From Theodoxus fluviatilis (taxonomy: Eukaryota; Mollusca; Gastropoda; Cycloneritida; Neritidae): a stretch of 64,000 nucleotides of DNA. This document shows positions 1 to 9,882 of the stretch, in pieces. The stretch is from positions 1 through 64,000 of the forward strand of contig JAWQFJ010001799.1 of assembly GCA_034096865.1 (NCBI GenBank). The letters are read 5' to 3'. Each line of letters begins with the position of its first letter. The first letter of the stretch is position 1. The position numbers were made by a program, and so were the translations under genes. The notes beneath the pieces are model-generated. The model did not search any database. It was not told the origin of the DNA and saw only the letters and a list, made by a program, of their open reading frames with translations.

Positions 1-175
1 TCTCAGCCTCGCTTTCCTCTCTCAGCCTCGCTTTCCTCTCTCAACCAACCTCGCTTTCCTCTCTCTCAGCCTCCCTTTCCTCTCTCTCAGCCTCGCTTTC
101 CTCTCTCAGCCTCGCTTTCCACTCTGTAAACTTCGCTTTCCTCTCTCAACCTTGCTTTCTTCTTTGTCAACCATT
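1..175. repeat. Pyrimidine-rich imperfect tandem repeat, unit about 20-22 bp
   Basis: Seven or eight degenerate copies of a unit like ctcagcctcgctttcctct run from the window edge to just before the lectin gene's ATG at 194. The strand is almost pure pyrimidine. It could be 5' UTR, or the pyrimidine tract of an upstream intron; the sequence does not decide. Confidence 0.8.
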
Positions 176-193
176 CTTTCCAGACAACACACG

Positions 194-1048
194 ATGGGAG
201 TTCTGGCACTCGCCTTGGCCACCGTCCTCCTGACCCCTGTTCTCTCATCCGGGGACCACAGCAGTGACGTGCAGTGCCTCAGCTGCGAAGATGTGACGTC
301 ACCAGATCTGTGCTTGACGTCAGAGCAGTGCGCTCTGGACGAGGTCTGCTTCACGCGGGAGATCTTCGACCACCAGGGTCGCCGTGCCTTCCGTCTGGGC
401 TGTGAGAGCAAGGCGCTCTGCGACTACGGGTCCACTGATCACGTCATCGGTCGCCGGAGAGAAAGTGACGTGCACAGTCAGAACGTCAACGCTGACGTCA
501 TCTCGCACTCCCAGAGGACCCAGGGCTCCATTCTCTGCTTCAAATGCTGCACCTCGGACAACTGCAACGCACGTCTCTGCTCCGAAGTTGTGGGCGTGAA
601 CAGGACAGACCAGGGAAGCCATCTTGGAGAGCCGTCCCACTGTCCTCCTGGCTTCGACAAGGGGCCTAACTCCTGCCTGTACTTCTCCACCACCCAGCTG
701 TCCTGGATTGACGCCCGGGACGCGTGCGAGAGACTGGGAGCCAGGCTGGTCAAGGTGGAGGACAGAGAGGAGGACCTCTTCATCCTCCAGAGACTCAAGT
801 CCCTCCCCACCCCAGCCACGTCCTGGGGCTACTCGATGGGGGGCCACTACGACCGCTACTCCAAAGAGATGAGGTGGATGGACGGCTCCGTCATCAGCTA
901 CAGCAGATGGGGCCCTGGGCAGCCCGATCTCAACTGGAGTGTAATGTTTTATGTCAATCCCGCCAAGAATGCCGCGTTCCCCAACTTTGAGTGGGCTACT
1001 GGCGGCGAGGCTGGGCCTTTTGGGTATATTTGTGAGGACCGGAAGTAG
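194..1048 (+). CDS. Secreted Ly6/uPAR-domain plus C-type lectin-domain protein
   Basis: A 284-residue single-exon protein. The first real ATG is at 194; the open frame reaches further upstream only through a TTG. Residues 1-20 form a signal peptide (MGVLALALATVLLTPVLSSG). Residues 28-129 are cysteine-rich and end in CCTSDNCN, the closing signature of the Ly6/uPAR (three-finger) fold, with a charged insertion around 82-112. Residues 150-282 are a C-type lectin domain: CPPGF start, a WIDARDACERLGARL helix, WMDGS, a QPD motif at 243-245 (galactose-type in classical lectins) and the closing YICE. The outer cysteines (C178, C280) and the N-terminal pair (C150, C161) are present. The inner disulfide cysteines and the WND calcium motif are missing (WAT instead), so calcium-dependent sugar binding is doubtful. 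An NRT glycosylation site lies in the linker. A poly(A) signal follows at 1232. Role inferred: secreted recognition or adhesion protein. Confidence 0.85.
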   Translation: MGVLALALATVLLTPVLSSGDHSSDVQCLSCEDVTSPDLCLTSEQCALDEVCFTREIFDHQGRRAFRLGCESKALCDYGSTDHVIGRRRESDVHSQNVNADVISHSQRTQGSILCFKCCTSDNCNARLCSEVVGVNRTDQGSHLGEPSHCPPGFDKGPNSCLYFSTTQLSWIDARDACERLGARLVKVEDREEDLFILQRLKSLPTPATSWGYSMGGHYDRYSKEMRWMDGSVISYSRWGPGQPDLNWSVMFYVNPAKNAAFPNFEWATGGEAGPFGYICEDRK

Positions 1049-1231
1049 GTCGCGCATGTGAAACGTTGAATCCCAAGACCCCTCAATAACTCGGGCTGTC
1101 TCTGTCCTTGCTGCCGCCATTTCAAATTTTCCTCTCAAAGCACAGACTGCACAGTTTCCGGTGACTTGTATCAGTTGCGCCCTTGAGGCGTGTAGTTACG
1201 CAAGGAAACTTTGTTTTTTAAAAGAGAGAGA

Positions 1232-1237
1232 AATAAA
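1232..1237 (+). terminator. Poly(A) signal AATAAA of the lectin gene
   Basis: AATAAA lies 184 bases after the lectin stop codon, in AT-rich sequence, a normal distance for a short 3' UTR. No other candidate lies nearer. Confidence 0.65.
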
Positions 1238-1239
1238 TT

Positions 1240-1901
1240 GATATGTATCATTTACTTTTGTTCTCTATCTGAAAAGAGTGTTGTGTCCACTTATTCAGTG
1301 TGTCCAGAGGTGTGACTCGTGTCAGTCAGAAAAACACGAATGTTTACGAGGAAGCACTGCTACTGCTACTCCAGCAGAGAGATCAAGCTCACCTTGTCAT
1401 ATTACACTAAAAGAGCGTCAGGTCAGCCAGTCAGTGTTGCCTTTATTGTCTCAACCCGTGAAAAAAAAATCAAAATGCGTAAAGAAAAGGATTAACCACC
1501 AACTCAAACATACTGCCCGCAGCGCACTGATTCATCCACCACCAAAAACAGTCTTCTTTTTTATCTTCAGAGTTAGGCTGGATCAGCTCCAGAGAAGTTG
1601 CAAGCTCCAGCTGTCTGCTCGTGTGTGCAGAGTGCGACACAGTGCAGCACTTCCTTCCTTACGGAACTGCGTCGCGTGCTGTGCCTGGCAAATGAAAACA
1701 TCGACAGCCAGTCAGCTCCACGCGGCGTCTTTGAGCTCTGCAACAACACGTGAAGATTTGTTTGTGCGTGCGTTATGCAGCGATAGTACGATGTCCCACT
1801 CCTATCGATGTAGAGGCCTCTTCACACATGGCGAGAATTCTGGCCAATGTTCACTTGACCTTCAGGCAAGTCTGAACTTGACTATTGCAAAGATTGTGCT
1901 C
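1240..1901. other. Intergenic sequence, nothing recognised
   Basis: One frame is open across this stretch and into the GA repeat. It has no domain, its composition is not protein-like, and it ends in the Arg/Glu-rich readout of the microsatellite, so it is not called as a gene. Confidence 0.6.
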
Positions 1902-1905
1902 GCAG

Positions 1906-1938
<33 letters not shown>

Positions 1939-1939
1939 C

Positions 1940-1996
<57 letters not shown>

Positions 1997-2135
1997 CGGA
2001 GAGAGGGAGACGGACGGAGAGAGAGAGACGGAGAGAGAGAGACAGAGAGAGAGACAGAGAAAGAGAAAGACAGAGAGAGAGAAACAGAGAGAGAGAGAAA
2101 CAGAGAAAGAGAGAGACGGACGGAGAGAGAGAGAC

Positions 2136-2193
<58 letters not shown>

Positions 2194-2212
2194 GGAGAGA
2201 GACAGAGAGAGA
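1902..2212. repeat. (GA)n-rich microsatellite with interspersed GACA and GACGGA
   Basis: About 310 bp of almost pure purine on the plus strand. It gives overlapping Arg/Glu-rich open frames that are not genes. Confidence 0.95.
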
Positions 2213-2343
2213 ACTAAACTAAACTGAACTTATTGTCAAGGCCTTCGGCCCGTTGCAATTACATGCGTTCAAACGACACACTTCTTATATCTACATCAGA
2301 ATGAACCTCCGACTAATTTGCAAAACAATTGTCTATGTTGCTT

Positions 2344-2344
<1 letters not shown>

Positions 2345-2390
<46 letters not shown>

Positions 2391-2568
2391 GGAGAGACAG
2401 AGACAGTCAGACAGAGGCAGACAGAGACACAGAGACAGACAGACAGAGGCAGACAGAGACACAGAGACAGACAGACAGAGACAGAGACACAGAGACACAC
2501 AGAGAGAGACAAAAACAGAGAGAAAGACAGAGAGATGGAGAGAGAGAGACAGACAGACAGAGAGACAC

Positions 2569-2601
<33 letters not shown>

Positions 2602-2602
2602 A

Positions 2603-2635
<33 letters not shown>

Positions 2636-2681
2636 CAGAGACAGAGAGAGAAAGAGAAACACACACAGAGAGAGACAGAGT
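2345..2681. repeat. (GA)n / (GACA)n microsatellite
   Basis: A second purine-rich tract, separated from the first by about 130 bp of unique sequence. It lies just upstream of the retrotransposon remnant. Confidence 0.95.
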
Positions 2682-3004
2682 TGACCGCCGACACTTCTCA
2701 GTACACCGCCGGCCTGTAAGGACGTGCCTAGGATTGCTCCGACAAGTTGAGGCAGTGAGCACGTACTCGATCTGGCAAGCTGAGACTCGCGTTTTGAATT
2801 CAACGTTGTGTGCAAGGAAGCCCCAGTGGAGAACGACTGTGATTAATTATGTTATTCTGCAAGTGACGGCAATCATCGCGATGTAAGTTCCATTTTACCG
2901 GTTTATCTTCTAGTCCTCTTCCCCATTTCCCTGAGAACTTTGAACACCTACGCGTGTCTGATCGCTCGTTCGCTCGTCGCTCACTCTTATTAACGGAGAC
3001 TGGA

Positions 3005-4101
3005 ATGGGGACAACGCTCGATGAATACCGAGCTCGTATCGGTATTTTTGGTGGAGGCAAAGGAAAGATTCGTGCCACCAAACTCATCTCCGGCTACATG
3101 TTTTCAAAAGGCATGGTGGCTTTTGTTGTGATTACCATGCTCCTGCACATCGCCGGAGTAGAGCGCAACCCTGGTCCAGAAAGTCTCGATAGCCTTGCTG
3201 CCAAACTAGATGATTTAAAAGACTTGATGCTGTCGGAAGTCAGGCAAATCAAAAACTGTCTAGCCACAATGCAAGGTGATGTTAGTCAGGTTAGAGAACA
3301 CTGCGAACGTCTTGAACTGTCCCAACGAGATTTGAGGGAGGCGCAGAATGAAATTAGTAAAAGGCTAGGAGACGTAGACCACGAGTTAAAAAGTTAAAGG
3401 AAGAAAAACGTAAAAATAGTCGCGACATAACATCACTGAAGGATGACAGCAGGAAGTACAATGAATGTATAGAATCACCAACAGATGAAATTGATAGACT
3501 TGAGGCTTTTTCTAGAAGAGACAATGTAAGAACATTTAGGAGTGAGGGAAGAAAAGGACGAATCATAGTGATCAGTTTTCTGAACAAGTACTTCACGTGC
3601 ACGCCGTGGCAGGCAGAAGATGTTCAGAGTGCTCGTAGGCTCGGTCCGGCTCGTGCAAATCGTGAGCCACGACACATCGTCATCAAGCTCTCACGACCAA
3701 CAGATGCATCAACTCTACTGAGGGACAACGCAGCGAGAGCAAAACTGAGGGAGCTGAAGGTGCGACTGGCTGCAGACCTGACCAAGAGACAACTGCAGAG
3801 ACTCAAGGAGCTGCGCGAGGATGGAAAGACTGCTTTTTACAAGGATGGACGACTAGTAGTCGCCGATGCTGTTCGGTCGGAATGTCCGGGGCGACAGGCA
3901 CAAGTTCCCGACAGTCAGCAGGCTGGTGCGCGCTACGACCTCCGCAGTGTGCGGAGACATGCTTGGGAGTCGCTGTCCGGCCCTGCGCTGGGGCAGCGAG
4001 GCTCACGCAACCTTGCCAACACCATCGAGCGTGGGACCCGAGACTCCGGGCGGGCCTCGGGGTCTGGGCATGACACCCGCGGTACCCAGGCAGAGAGATG
4101 A
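3005..4101 (+). pseudogene. Retrotransposon ORF1 (RRM-like nucleic-acid-binding protein) with a 2A-like motif, frameshifted
   Basis: The first ATG is at 3005; the frame opens further upstream only through a GTG. The N-terminal part has a hydrophobic stretch (MVAFVVITMLLHIAG) running into GVERNPGP (3155-3178), which resembles a 2A ribosome-skipping motif. A coiled-coil-like segment rich in Leu, Lys and Glu follows, with a stop at 3395-3397. One frame back, starting at the A5 run at 3388-3392, the coil continues directly (DEIDRLEAFSRRDNVR) into an L1-ORF1-like domain: LNKYF, VQSARRLG, HIVIKLSRPTD, VRLAADLT, then FYKDGRLV. It ends at TGA 4099. The frame break is most simply a one-base indel in a dead copy. 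Confidence 0.75.
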
Positions 4102-5090
4102 GGAAGAGGCCGAGGCTCGTACAACGACTCAAGAGAACGACGCACCACCACCCAGCTAGACGGTCAGTCCCAGACTATCAATAATTTTGATATTTTAACA
4201 TGGAATATCGAAGGGTTTATGTCAGAATTTCCCTACAATTATTTCATTGACTATGTAAAAAAATTCGACTTCGTTTGTCTCACAGAGACATTTGTAGAAG
4301 GTTTTGACTGTGCTGAAATTCTGCCCGCCTATGTCAGTTTCGCCTCCCCAGCCACTAAGCTGTCGAGGCAGGGACGACGATCGGGTGGGGTGGGGTGTAT
4401 TTTCCGTCGTCAACTTTCAGATGTGATTGTGCAAATCAAAACTGGTTATGATCATATTCTAGTGTTCAAGCTAGGTACGACGTTGTTAGGAAGTGAAATG
4501 GACGTGCTGCTGCTTGCTGTTTATATTTCACCACTAGGCTCACCTTATTATGATACAAAACCATTTACAACTGGACCGACACCTTTAGCAAATTGCATGA
4601 TGGATTTAGAGGCACAGTGGGGAAACTGCCATTTTGTACTGTGTGGCGATTTCAATAGCCGAACTGGTTATTATAATGTTGGTTCTGTCGATGAAATACA
4701 CAATGTTAGGATGGAAACGTTTGAGGAATGCAGGTCATCGAGTGATACAACTGTCAATGGATTCGGGAGGCAACTCTTGTCACCTTGTTTGTCCATAGTG
4801 TCTCTGGTTTGTCCTTCGACCTCAAGATCCTAAATGGGTGTGTCCATGGAGACGAGGATGGAAAATTTACGTACCTGTCCACTCACGGAACGAGTGTAAT
4901 TGATTACATAATAGCATCGACTAAACTGGTCCCAGTGATTTCTTGCCTGAAAATTCAAGAAAACATTTTATCATCACATATGAGCCTGGAGTTATCAGGT
5001 GGTTTCCCATCGTATAGGTCAAGTTCTTGCGTTAAAAGCAAAAGACTGTCGAAATTGGTGTGGGCAGAAGAGATGCAATGGGAGTGTAAA
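4102..5090 (+). pseudogene. Retrotransposon ORF2 endonuclease domain (EEP fold), broken and lacking RT
   Basis: The frame continues from ORF1 without change after its TGA, giving FDILTWNIEGF (the endonuclease opening motif), FVCLTETFV, then RSGGVGCIFRR and FVLCGDFNSR (the GDFN catalytic motif). An ATG lies at 4219. Near 4785 the frame shifts, and the C-terminal endonuclease part follows (YLSTHGTSVIDYIIAS and a terminal SHMSLEL). The coding sequence then runs into a TC repeat. No RT motif such as YADD is found downstream. Confidence 0.75.
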
Positions 5091-5133
5091 TTCCATATCA
5101 TAACACCTCAATATGTAATACTGCCTTTGAAAA

Positions 5134-5485
5134 TGTCTCTCTCTCTCTGTCTCTCTCTCTGCCTCTGTCTCTGTCACTGTCTCTGTCTCCATCACTGTCT
5201 CTCTCTCTGTCTGTCTCTGTCACTGTCTGTCACACTCTTTGTCTCTCTGTCTCTCTCTCTGCCTATCTCTGTGTCTCTATCTCTGTCTCTCTGTGTGTCT
5301 CTCTCTGTCTCTCTCTGTGTCTGTCTCTCTCTCTGTCTCTCTCTGTCTTTCTCTCTCTGTCTCTCTGTCTCTCTCTCTGTCTGTCTCTCTCTCTGTCTCT
5401 CTCTCTTCGTCTGTCTTTCTCTGTGTCTCTGTGTCTGTCTGTGTCTGTCTCTGTCTCTCTGTCTCTCTCTTTGTCTCTCTCTGTC

Positions 5486-5516
<31 letters not shown>

Positions 5517-5851
5517 GTCTCTCGGTCTCTCTCTCTCTCCATCTCTCTCTGTCTCTCTGTCTCTCTATCTCTGTCTGTCTCTCTGTGTCTCCCTGTTTCT
5601 CTCTGTCTGTCTCTGTCTCTGTCTGTCTCTGTCTCTGTCTCTCTCTGTGTATTTCTATCTCTCTGTCTTTCTCTCTCTCTCTTTCTCTGTCTGTCTCTGT
5701 CTCTATGTCTCTGTCTCTCTGTCTCTGTCTCTCTGTCTCTGTCTCTGTCTCTCTTTCTCTGTCTTTCTCTGTCTCTTTCTCTCTTTCTCTCTGGCTCTGT
5801 CTTTTTCTCTCTTTCTCTGTCTCTTTCTCTGTCTCTGTCTCTTTCTGTCTC

Positions 5852-5912
<61 letters not shown>
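5134..5912. repeat. (TC)n / (TCTG)n microsatellite, about 780 bp
   Basis: Pure pyrimidine with scattered G. It directly replaces the missing 3' half of the retrotransposon. Its Ser/Leu/Cys/Val-rich open frames in three phases are artefacts. Confidence 0.95.
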
Positions 5913-5916
<4 letters not shown>

Positions 5917-6045
5917 CTACCCTTCTGAAAACACCTCGTCCTCAAATTTGCTCATTCAAGAGCACCGAAGTATCTTACTGATCTCCTCATTCGTCCCCAA
6001 ACAAGCCATTGACTATCTCGCAACACTTTCATTCTACCACAACCT

Positions 6046-6212
<167 letters not shown>

Positions 6213-6904
6213 CAAGGATGTTACAAGTGTCTGCTTTTCCCTGGAGGCGAAACTGCATTTGTCACCCTCATGACATTCTCTTGTGGCTGCGTGTATCTGC
6301 TGGTGTAGAGGCAGTCTGTGACAGGCTGCAGGCAACGTGACCCTTGCCACTCCTGTTGTCTGTGGTGCTGGGGGGCAGCCCTGCATGCGTTATCGCACTT
6401 CGTCAAGAAGGCGGTGTCAGCCGCGTCACGCCCAGGCTCCAGTGTCGGCTCATTGTCCGCTGCTTGTGATCGCACTGGCGGTTTTGCAATCTGTCGTCTG
6501 CTGTCCGACCTTGTTGTTGGAGCTGCTGGTGTCCCGTGATGGGCGTCATATCCTGTCATATCTCTGTCATAAGTCACCACTATAAAGTGGGAGCACATGC
6601 TGAAATTCGGCCACAAGGGATACAGCACAGCATCTGGACTATCGAACCCCGTGCTTTCCATCCGATGCAGTTGCGTTGAACTCTGCTTGGGACACTAGAT
6701 TCAAGTTCCAGGTAGGTGAGGCGATTTCGTTATCACCTTTTTCTCCACCTGGTCTCCCTTTAGTACTTGCAACCAGCGCCTCTAGCGACGCACTCAATGA
6801 CACGTTTTGTTTCCTTTTTTCCAAATCACTCAACAAGAGCGTTGTCGCAGTGGTGTCCTCACTACAGCCTGAGGCACTTGTAGGTGGCGCGTTGCTCAGG
6901 TCGG
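6213..6904. other. Intergenic sequence, nothing recognised
   Basis: Short open frames occur on both strands but none shows a domain, signal peptide or splice-linked continuation. Confidence 0.5.
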
Positions 6905-7275
6905 GCCCCGGGGGCTCCACACCGAGTTGTCACACAGCTCAGTGGGGCCACAGCGGCTGTGGGGGCTCCACACCGAGTTGTCACACAGCTCAGTAGGGCT
7001 ACAGCGGCTGTGGGGGCTCCACACCGAGTTGTCACACAGCTCAGTGGGGCCACAGCGGCTGTGGGGGCTCCACACCGAGTTGTCACACAGCTCACAGCTC
7101 AGTGGGGCCACAGCGGCTGTGGGGTCTCCATACCGAGTTGTCACACAGCTCAGTATGGCTACAGCGGCTGTGGGGGCTCCATACCGAGTTGTCACACAGC
7201 TCAGTGGGGCCACAGCGGCAATGGGGGCTCCACACCGAGTTGTCACACAGCTCACAGCTCAGTGGGGCTACACGG
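6905..7275. repeat. 51-bp minisatellite, about 7 copies
   Basis: The unit starts ggggctccacaccgagttgt and continues with a cacagctcagtggggcca core. The spacing between successive 'ctccacacc' sites is 51 bp. Because 51 is a multiple of three, 17-residue peptide repeats appear in several frames; they are not taken as coding. Confidence 0.9.
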
Positions 7276-7386
7276 GCGGCCGCTAGCCCCTCGGCTCAAG
7301 AATGTCGGGGTCCGTTCCTTTCCCTGTGCACTCGTAAGTGGCTGTGCAGGCCCAGCAGTACAGTACGAAGGGAAGAGTGGAGGGCA

Positions 7387-7407
7387 GGGGGGGGGGGGGG
7401 GGGGGGG
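7387..7407 (+). repeat. Poly(G) run of about 21 bases
   Basis: An uninterrupted guanine run, a likely G-quadruplex former and a likely place for length errors in the assembly. Confidence 0.85.
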
Positions 7408-7506
7408 CAGGGTGGGCAGGAAGGGCAGTGGAGTGCAGGGGGGCACTGGAACGCCGCTGACGTCACACTGGCCATCGACGGACGCTCTATGGCGACGTTC
7501 GCGGGC

Positions 7507-8303
7507 TGCCGCCTGTCACTGCCGCCTGCCGCTGCCGCATGTCACTGCCGCCTGTTACTGCCGTCTGTCGCTGCCGCCTGTCACTGCCACCTGTCGCTGC
7601 CGCCTGTCACTGCCGCCTGTCACTGCCGCCTGTTACTGCCGTCTGTCGCTGCCGCCTGTCACTGCCACCTGTCGCTGCCGCCTGTCACTGCCGCCTGTTA
7701 CTGCCGTCTGTCGCTGCTGCCTGTCGCTGCCGCCTGTCACTGCCGCCTGTCGCTGCCGCCTGTCACTGCCGTCTGTTACTGCCGTCTGACGCTGCCGCCT
7801 GTCACTGCCGCCTGTCGCTGCCGCCTGTCACTGCCGTCTGTTACTGCCGCCTGTCGCTGCCGCCTGTCACTGCCGCCTGTCGCTGCCGCCTGTCACTGCC
7901 GCCTGTTTCTGCCGCCTGTCGCTGCCGCCTGTCACTGCCGCCTGTTACTGCCGTCTGTCGCTGCCGCCTGTCACTGCCGCCTGTCGCTGCCGCCTGTCAC
8001 TGCCGCCTGTCGCTGCCGCCTGTCACTGCCGCCTGTCACTGCCGCCTGTCACTGCACTGCTCACTGCCGCCTGTCGCTGCCGCCTGTCACTGCCGCCTGT
8101 CGCTGCCGCCTGTCACTGCCGCCTGTCACTGCCGCCTGTCACTGCCGCCTGTCACTGCCGCCTGTCACTGCCGCCTGTCGCTGCCGCCTGTCACTGCCGC
8201 CTGTCACTGCCGCCTGTCGCTGCCGCCTGTCGCTGCCACCTGTCTCTGCGCCTGTCACTGCCGCCTGTCACTGCCGCCTGTCGCTGCCGCCTGTAACTGC
8301 CGA
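7507..8303. repeat. 13-bp minisatellite, about 60 copies
   Basis: The unit is gccgcctgtcact, alternating with gccgcctgtcgct and gccgcctgttact. Thirteen is not a multiple of three, so each frame cycles through all phases every 39 bp and stays open, giving long Pro/Val/Cys/Leu frames that are not genes. Confidence 0.93.
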
Positions 8304-9173
8304 CGGTCCGCCTCCAGCCAGAGGAAGGCCGGACACTATTACAGGAGACAGCAGAGATGGAGACAGCTCGTCAGGGGGCGCGGTTCCACCTCTCTCTTGC
8401 TTACTCTTCAGCAGACAAACAACTCGTACAGAGGCACGCACAGACATACGTCATCAGACACGCTAGACGTCAAGCGTGCTCAGAGTCAGATGCAGATAGA
8501 GAAAGAGAGAAACGGGAGTGGGGGTGGGGGGTGTTGGGCAAGCTCATCTACATATCACTCGGCGTTACTGATACTGATTCTGGACATTTATCTCTGCTAT
8601 TCAGGCCAGCCGCCCGTCACGCGCTAGGAAGTGAAAACAGCCGAGCAGTCTGTGCCAACACTTCATGTTCAGTCACCAATTCACTCGGGACAAAGCACTT
8701 GTGTTAGAGAGAGAAGGGGGAGAGGGGGGGGAGGGGGGGAGAGGGGGGGAGGAGGGGGGGAGGGGGAGACACTAGACCCGACAAAACACGTATTTCTTCT
8801 TGAGAGAGAAAAGTGGCCCCGAGAAGGGTCGATCTTGTTCGCTGGCCACACGCTGTGAAGAGTTTCCTCCCACGAGGCCAGGCCAGGCCCCTCCTAGGGT
8901 CTGGCTCTTGGGTGGCAGCGTGGTTCCCTCTGTGCAATTTCTCTCTCTTGAGTGGGGTGGACTCTTCCTTCTCACCCTCAGTACAAAATGGCACTTATTA
9001 GAATGCAAGAACTCTCGGTTAGTACGCAGTTGTTTTTCTCCTGCAAATCACTCCATCCAAAGCGAAATCCTGCAAAGGAATCATGGGATTTCTTTATGGT
9101 CAGACTATTCAAGTGATCCTCTATGCCAATGTGATCTCTAAGTAATGAATACAACAATATTTAGCGGCCAGGA
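8304..9173. other. Intergenic sequence with a G-rich tract at 8711-8768
   Basis: Nothing gene-like was recognised. A run of G-blocks (gggggagaggggggggag type) at 8711-8768 is a second G-quadruplex candidate. Confidence 0.55.
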
Positions 9174-9518
9174 ACATTGTAGATAAGTTGGAAGGGAAGG
9201 GTAGTTCCTGTTAATACTTTTTTTGTTTTTAGCTTTGGCACATATCTTGAAAATATCTTGAAAATATCATATTGGCTGCAATCCTGTGTCGTAAATTTGT
9301 CCATGCGTGTAATTGTCTGTGCGTGAATGATACTTGGTGAACATCTACGATGCACCCACCCCTCTGTATGACTGCGTTAGCTTTGGTTCAACGTCTACGA
9401 TGCACCTACCCCTCTGTATGACTGCGTTAGCTTTGGTTCAACGTCTATGACGTGCCAAAGCTAAAAACAAAAAAGTATTAACAGGAACTTCCCTTCTCTT
9501 CCAACTTATCTACAATGT
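9174..9518. mobile_element. MITE-like or foldback element with 67-68 bp terminal inverted repeats
   Basis: Bases 9174-9241 (acattgtagataagttggaa onward, ending tttagctttggcac) are the near-perfect reverse complement of 9452-9518. The spacer is about 210 bp and holds two direct copies of a roughly 50-bp segment (atgcacccacccctctgtat region). No transposase is present. An unambiguous target-site duplication is not visible. The element ends about 115 bp before the ATG of the next gene. Confidence 0.7.
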
Positions 9519-9633
9519 ATTTAATCGATGCTTTTCCTTTTTCGCATCTGTATTCTCTAACATCGTCTTGGAGAAGAATGGACGCGTGTTGCTGCCTGTC
9601 CTGACTCTTGCACGGCGCGGGTTCCAGGCGGCC

Positions 9634-9882
9634 ATGACACACGGCGCGGGTTCCATGGGCGGCGGGGGCGGCGGGGGTTTCAGCGGCGGGGGCTTCAGCG
9701 GCGGGGGCGGCCTGCACTTCCATGGCCGCCACCAGCACCACAGCCAGTCCGGGGACGACTGCTGCGCCTGCCTGTGCCTGGCGCTGTGCGGCTGCCTCTC
9801 CTACGGCCTGTGCCTGCGGCGGATGTCCTGGAGCTCTCGCGTCCTCATCCTCTGGCTCTACGTGGTGGCCCTCGTCCTGACG
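9634..9882 (+). CDS. Exon 1 of the two-pass membrane protein
   Basis: Encodes residues 1-83, ending in the first half of transmembrane segment 1 ([14 protein letters not shown]). The donor reads acg|gtcagt. Skipping to 12412 continues the hydrophobic segment as [12 protein letters not shown] in the same frame, which supports the splice. Confidence 0.75.

Larger units (their letters stand above)
2690..5134 (+). mobile_element. Degenerate non-LTR retrotransposon: ORF1 plus the endonuclease part of ORF2, 3' truncated
   Basis: The span holds an ORF1-like coding region (3005-4101) followed by an apurinic-type endonuclease (about 4102-5090), the order found in L1/Tx1-type and related LINEs. The frame is broken near 3391 and again near 4785. 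The reverse transcriptase expected after the endonuclease is absent: identifiable sequence stops at about 5130, where a TC microsatellite begins. Loss of the 3' end is the opposite of ordinary LINE 5' truncation. The 5' boundary is not defined; homology-like sequence seems to begin soon after the GA repeat. Confidence 0.75.

Noticed and set aside
152..193. Upstream extension of the lectin gene to 152
   Set aside because: The extension begins with TTG; the first ATG at 194 directly starts a good signal peptide.
320..1138. 272-codon minus-strand frame opposite the lectin gene
   Set aside because: Shadow of the plus-strand coding sequence; no motifs of its own, while the plus strand has two recognisable domains and a signal peptide.
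1278..2222. 314-codon frame ending in an Arg/Glu-rich region
   Set aside because: The second half is the GA microsatellite; the first half lacks any domain or codon pattern.
3388..3400. Programmed -1 frameshift at the A5 run in retrotransposon ORF1
   Set aside because: The run is short, no clear downstream stem was seen, and the element has another plain frameshift in ORF2, so a decay indel is more likely; a family consensus would settle it.
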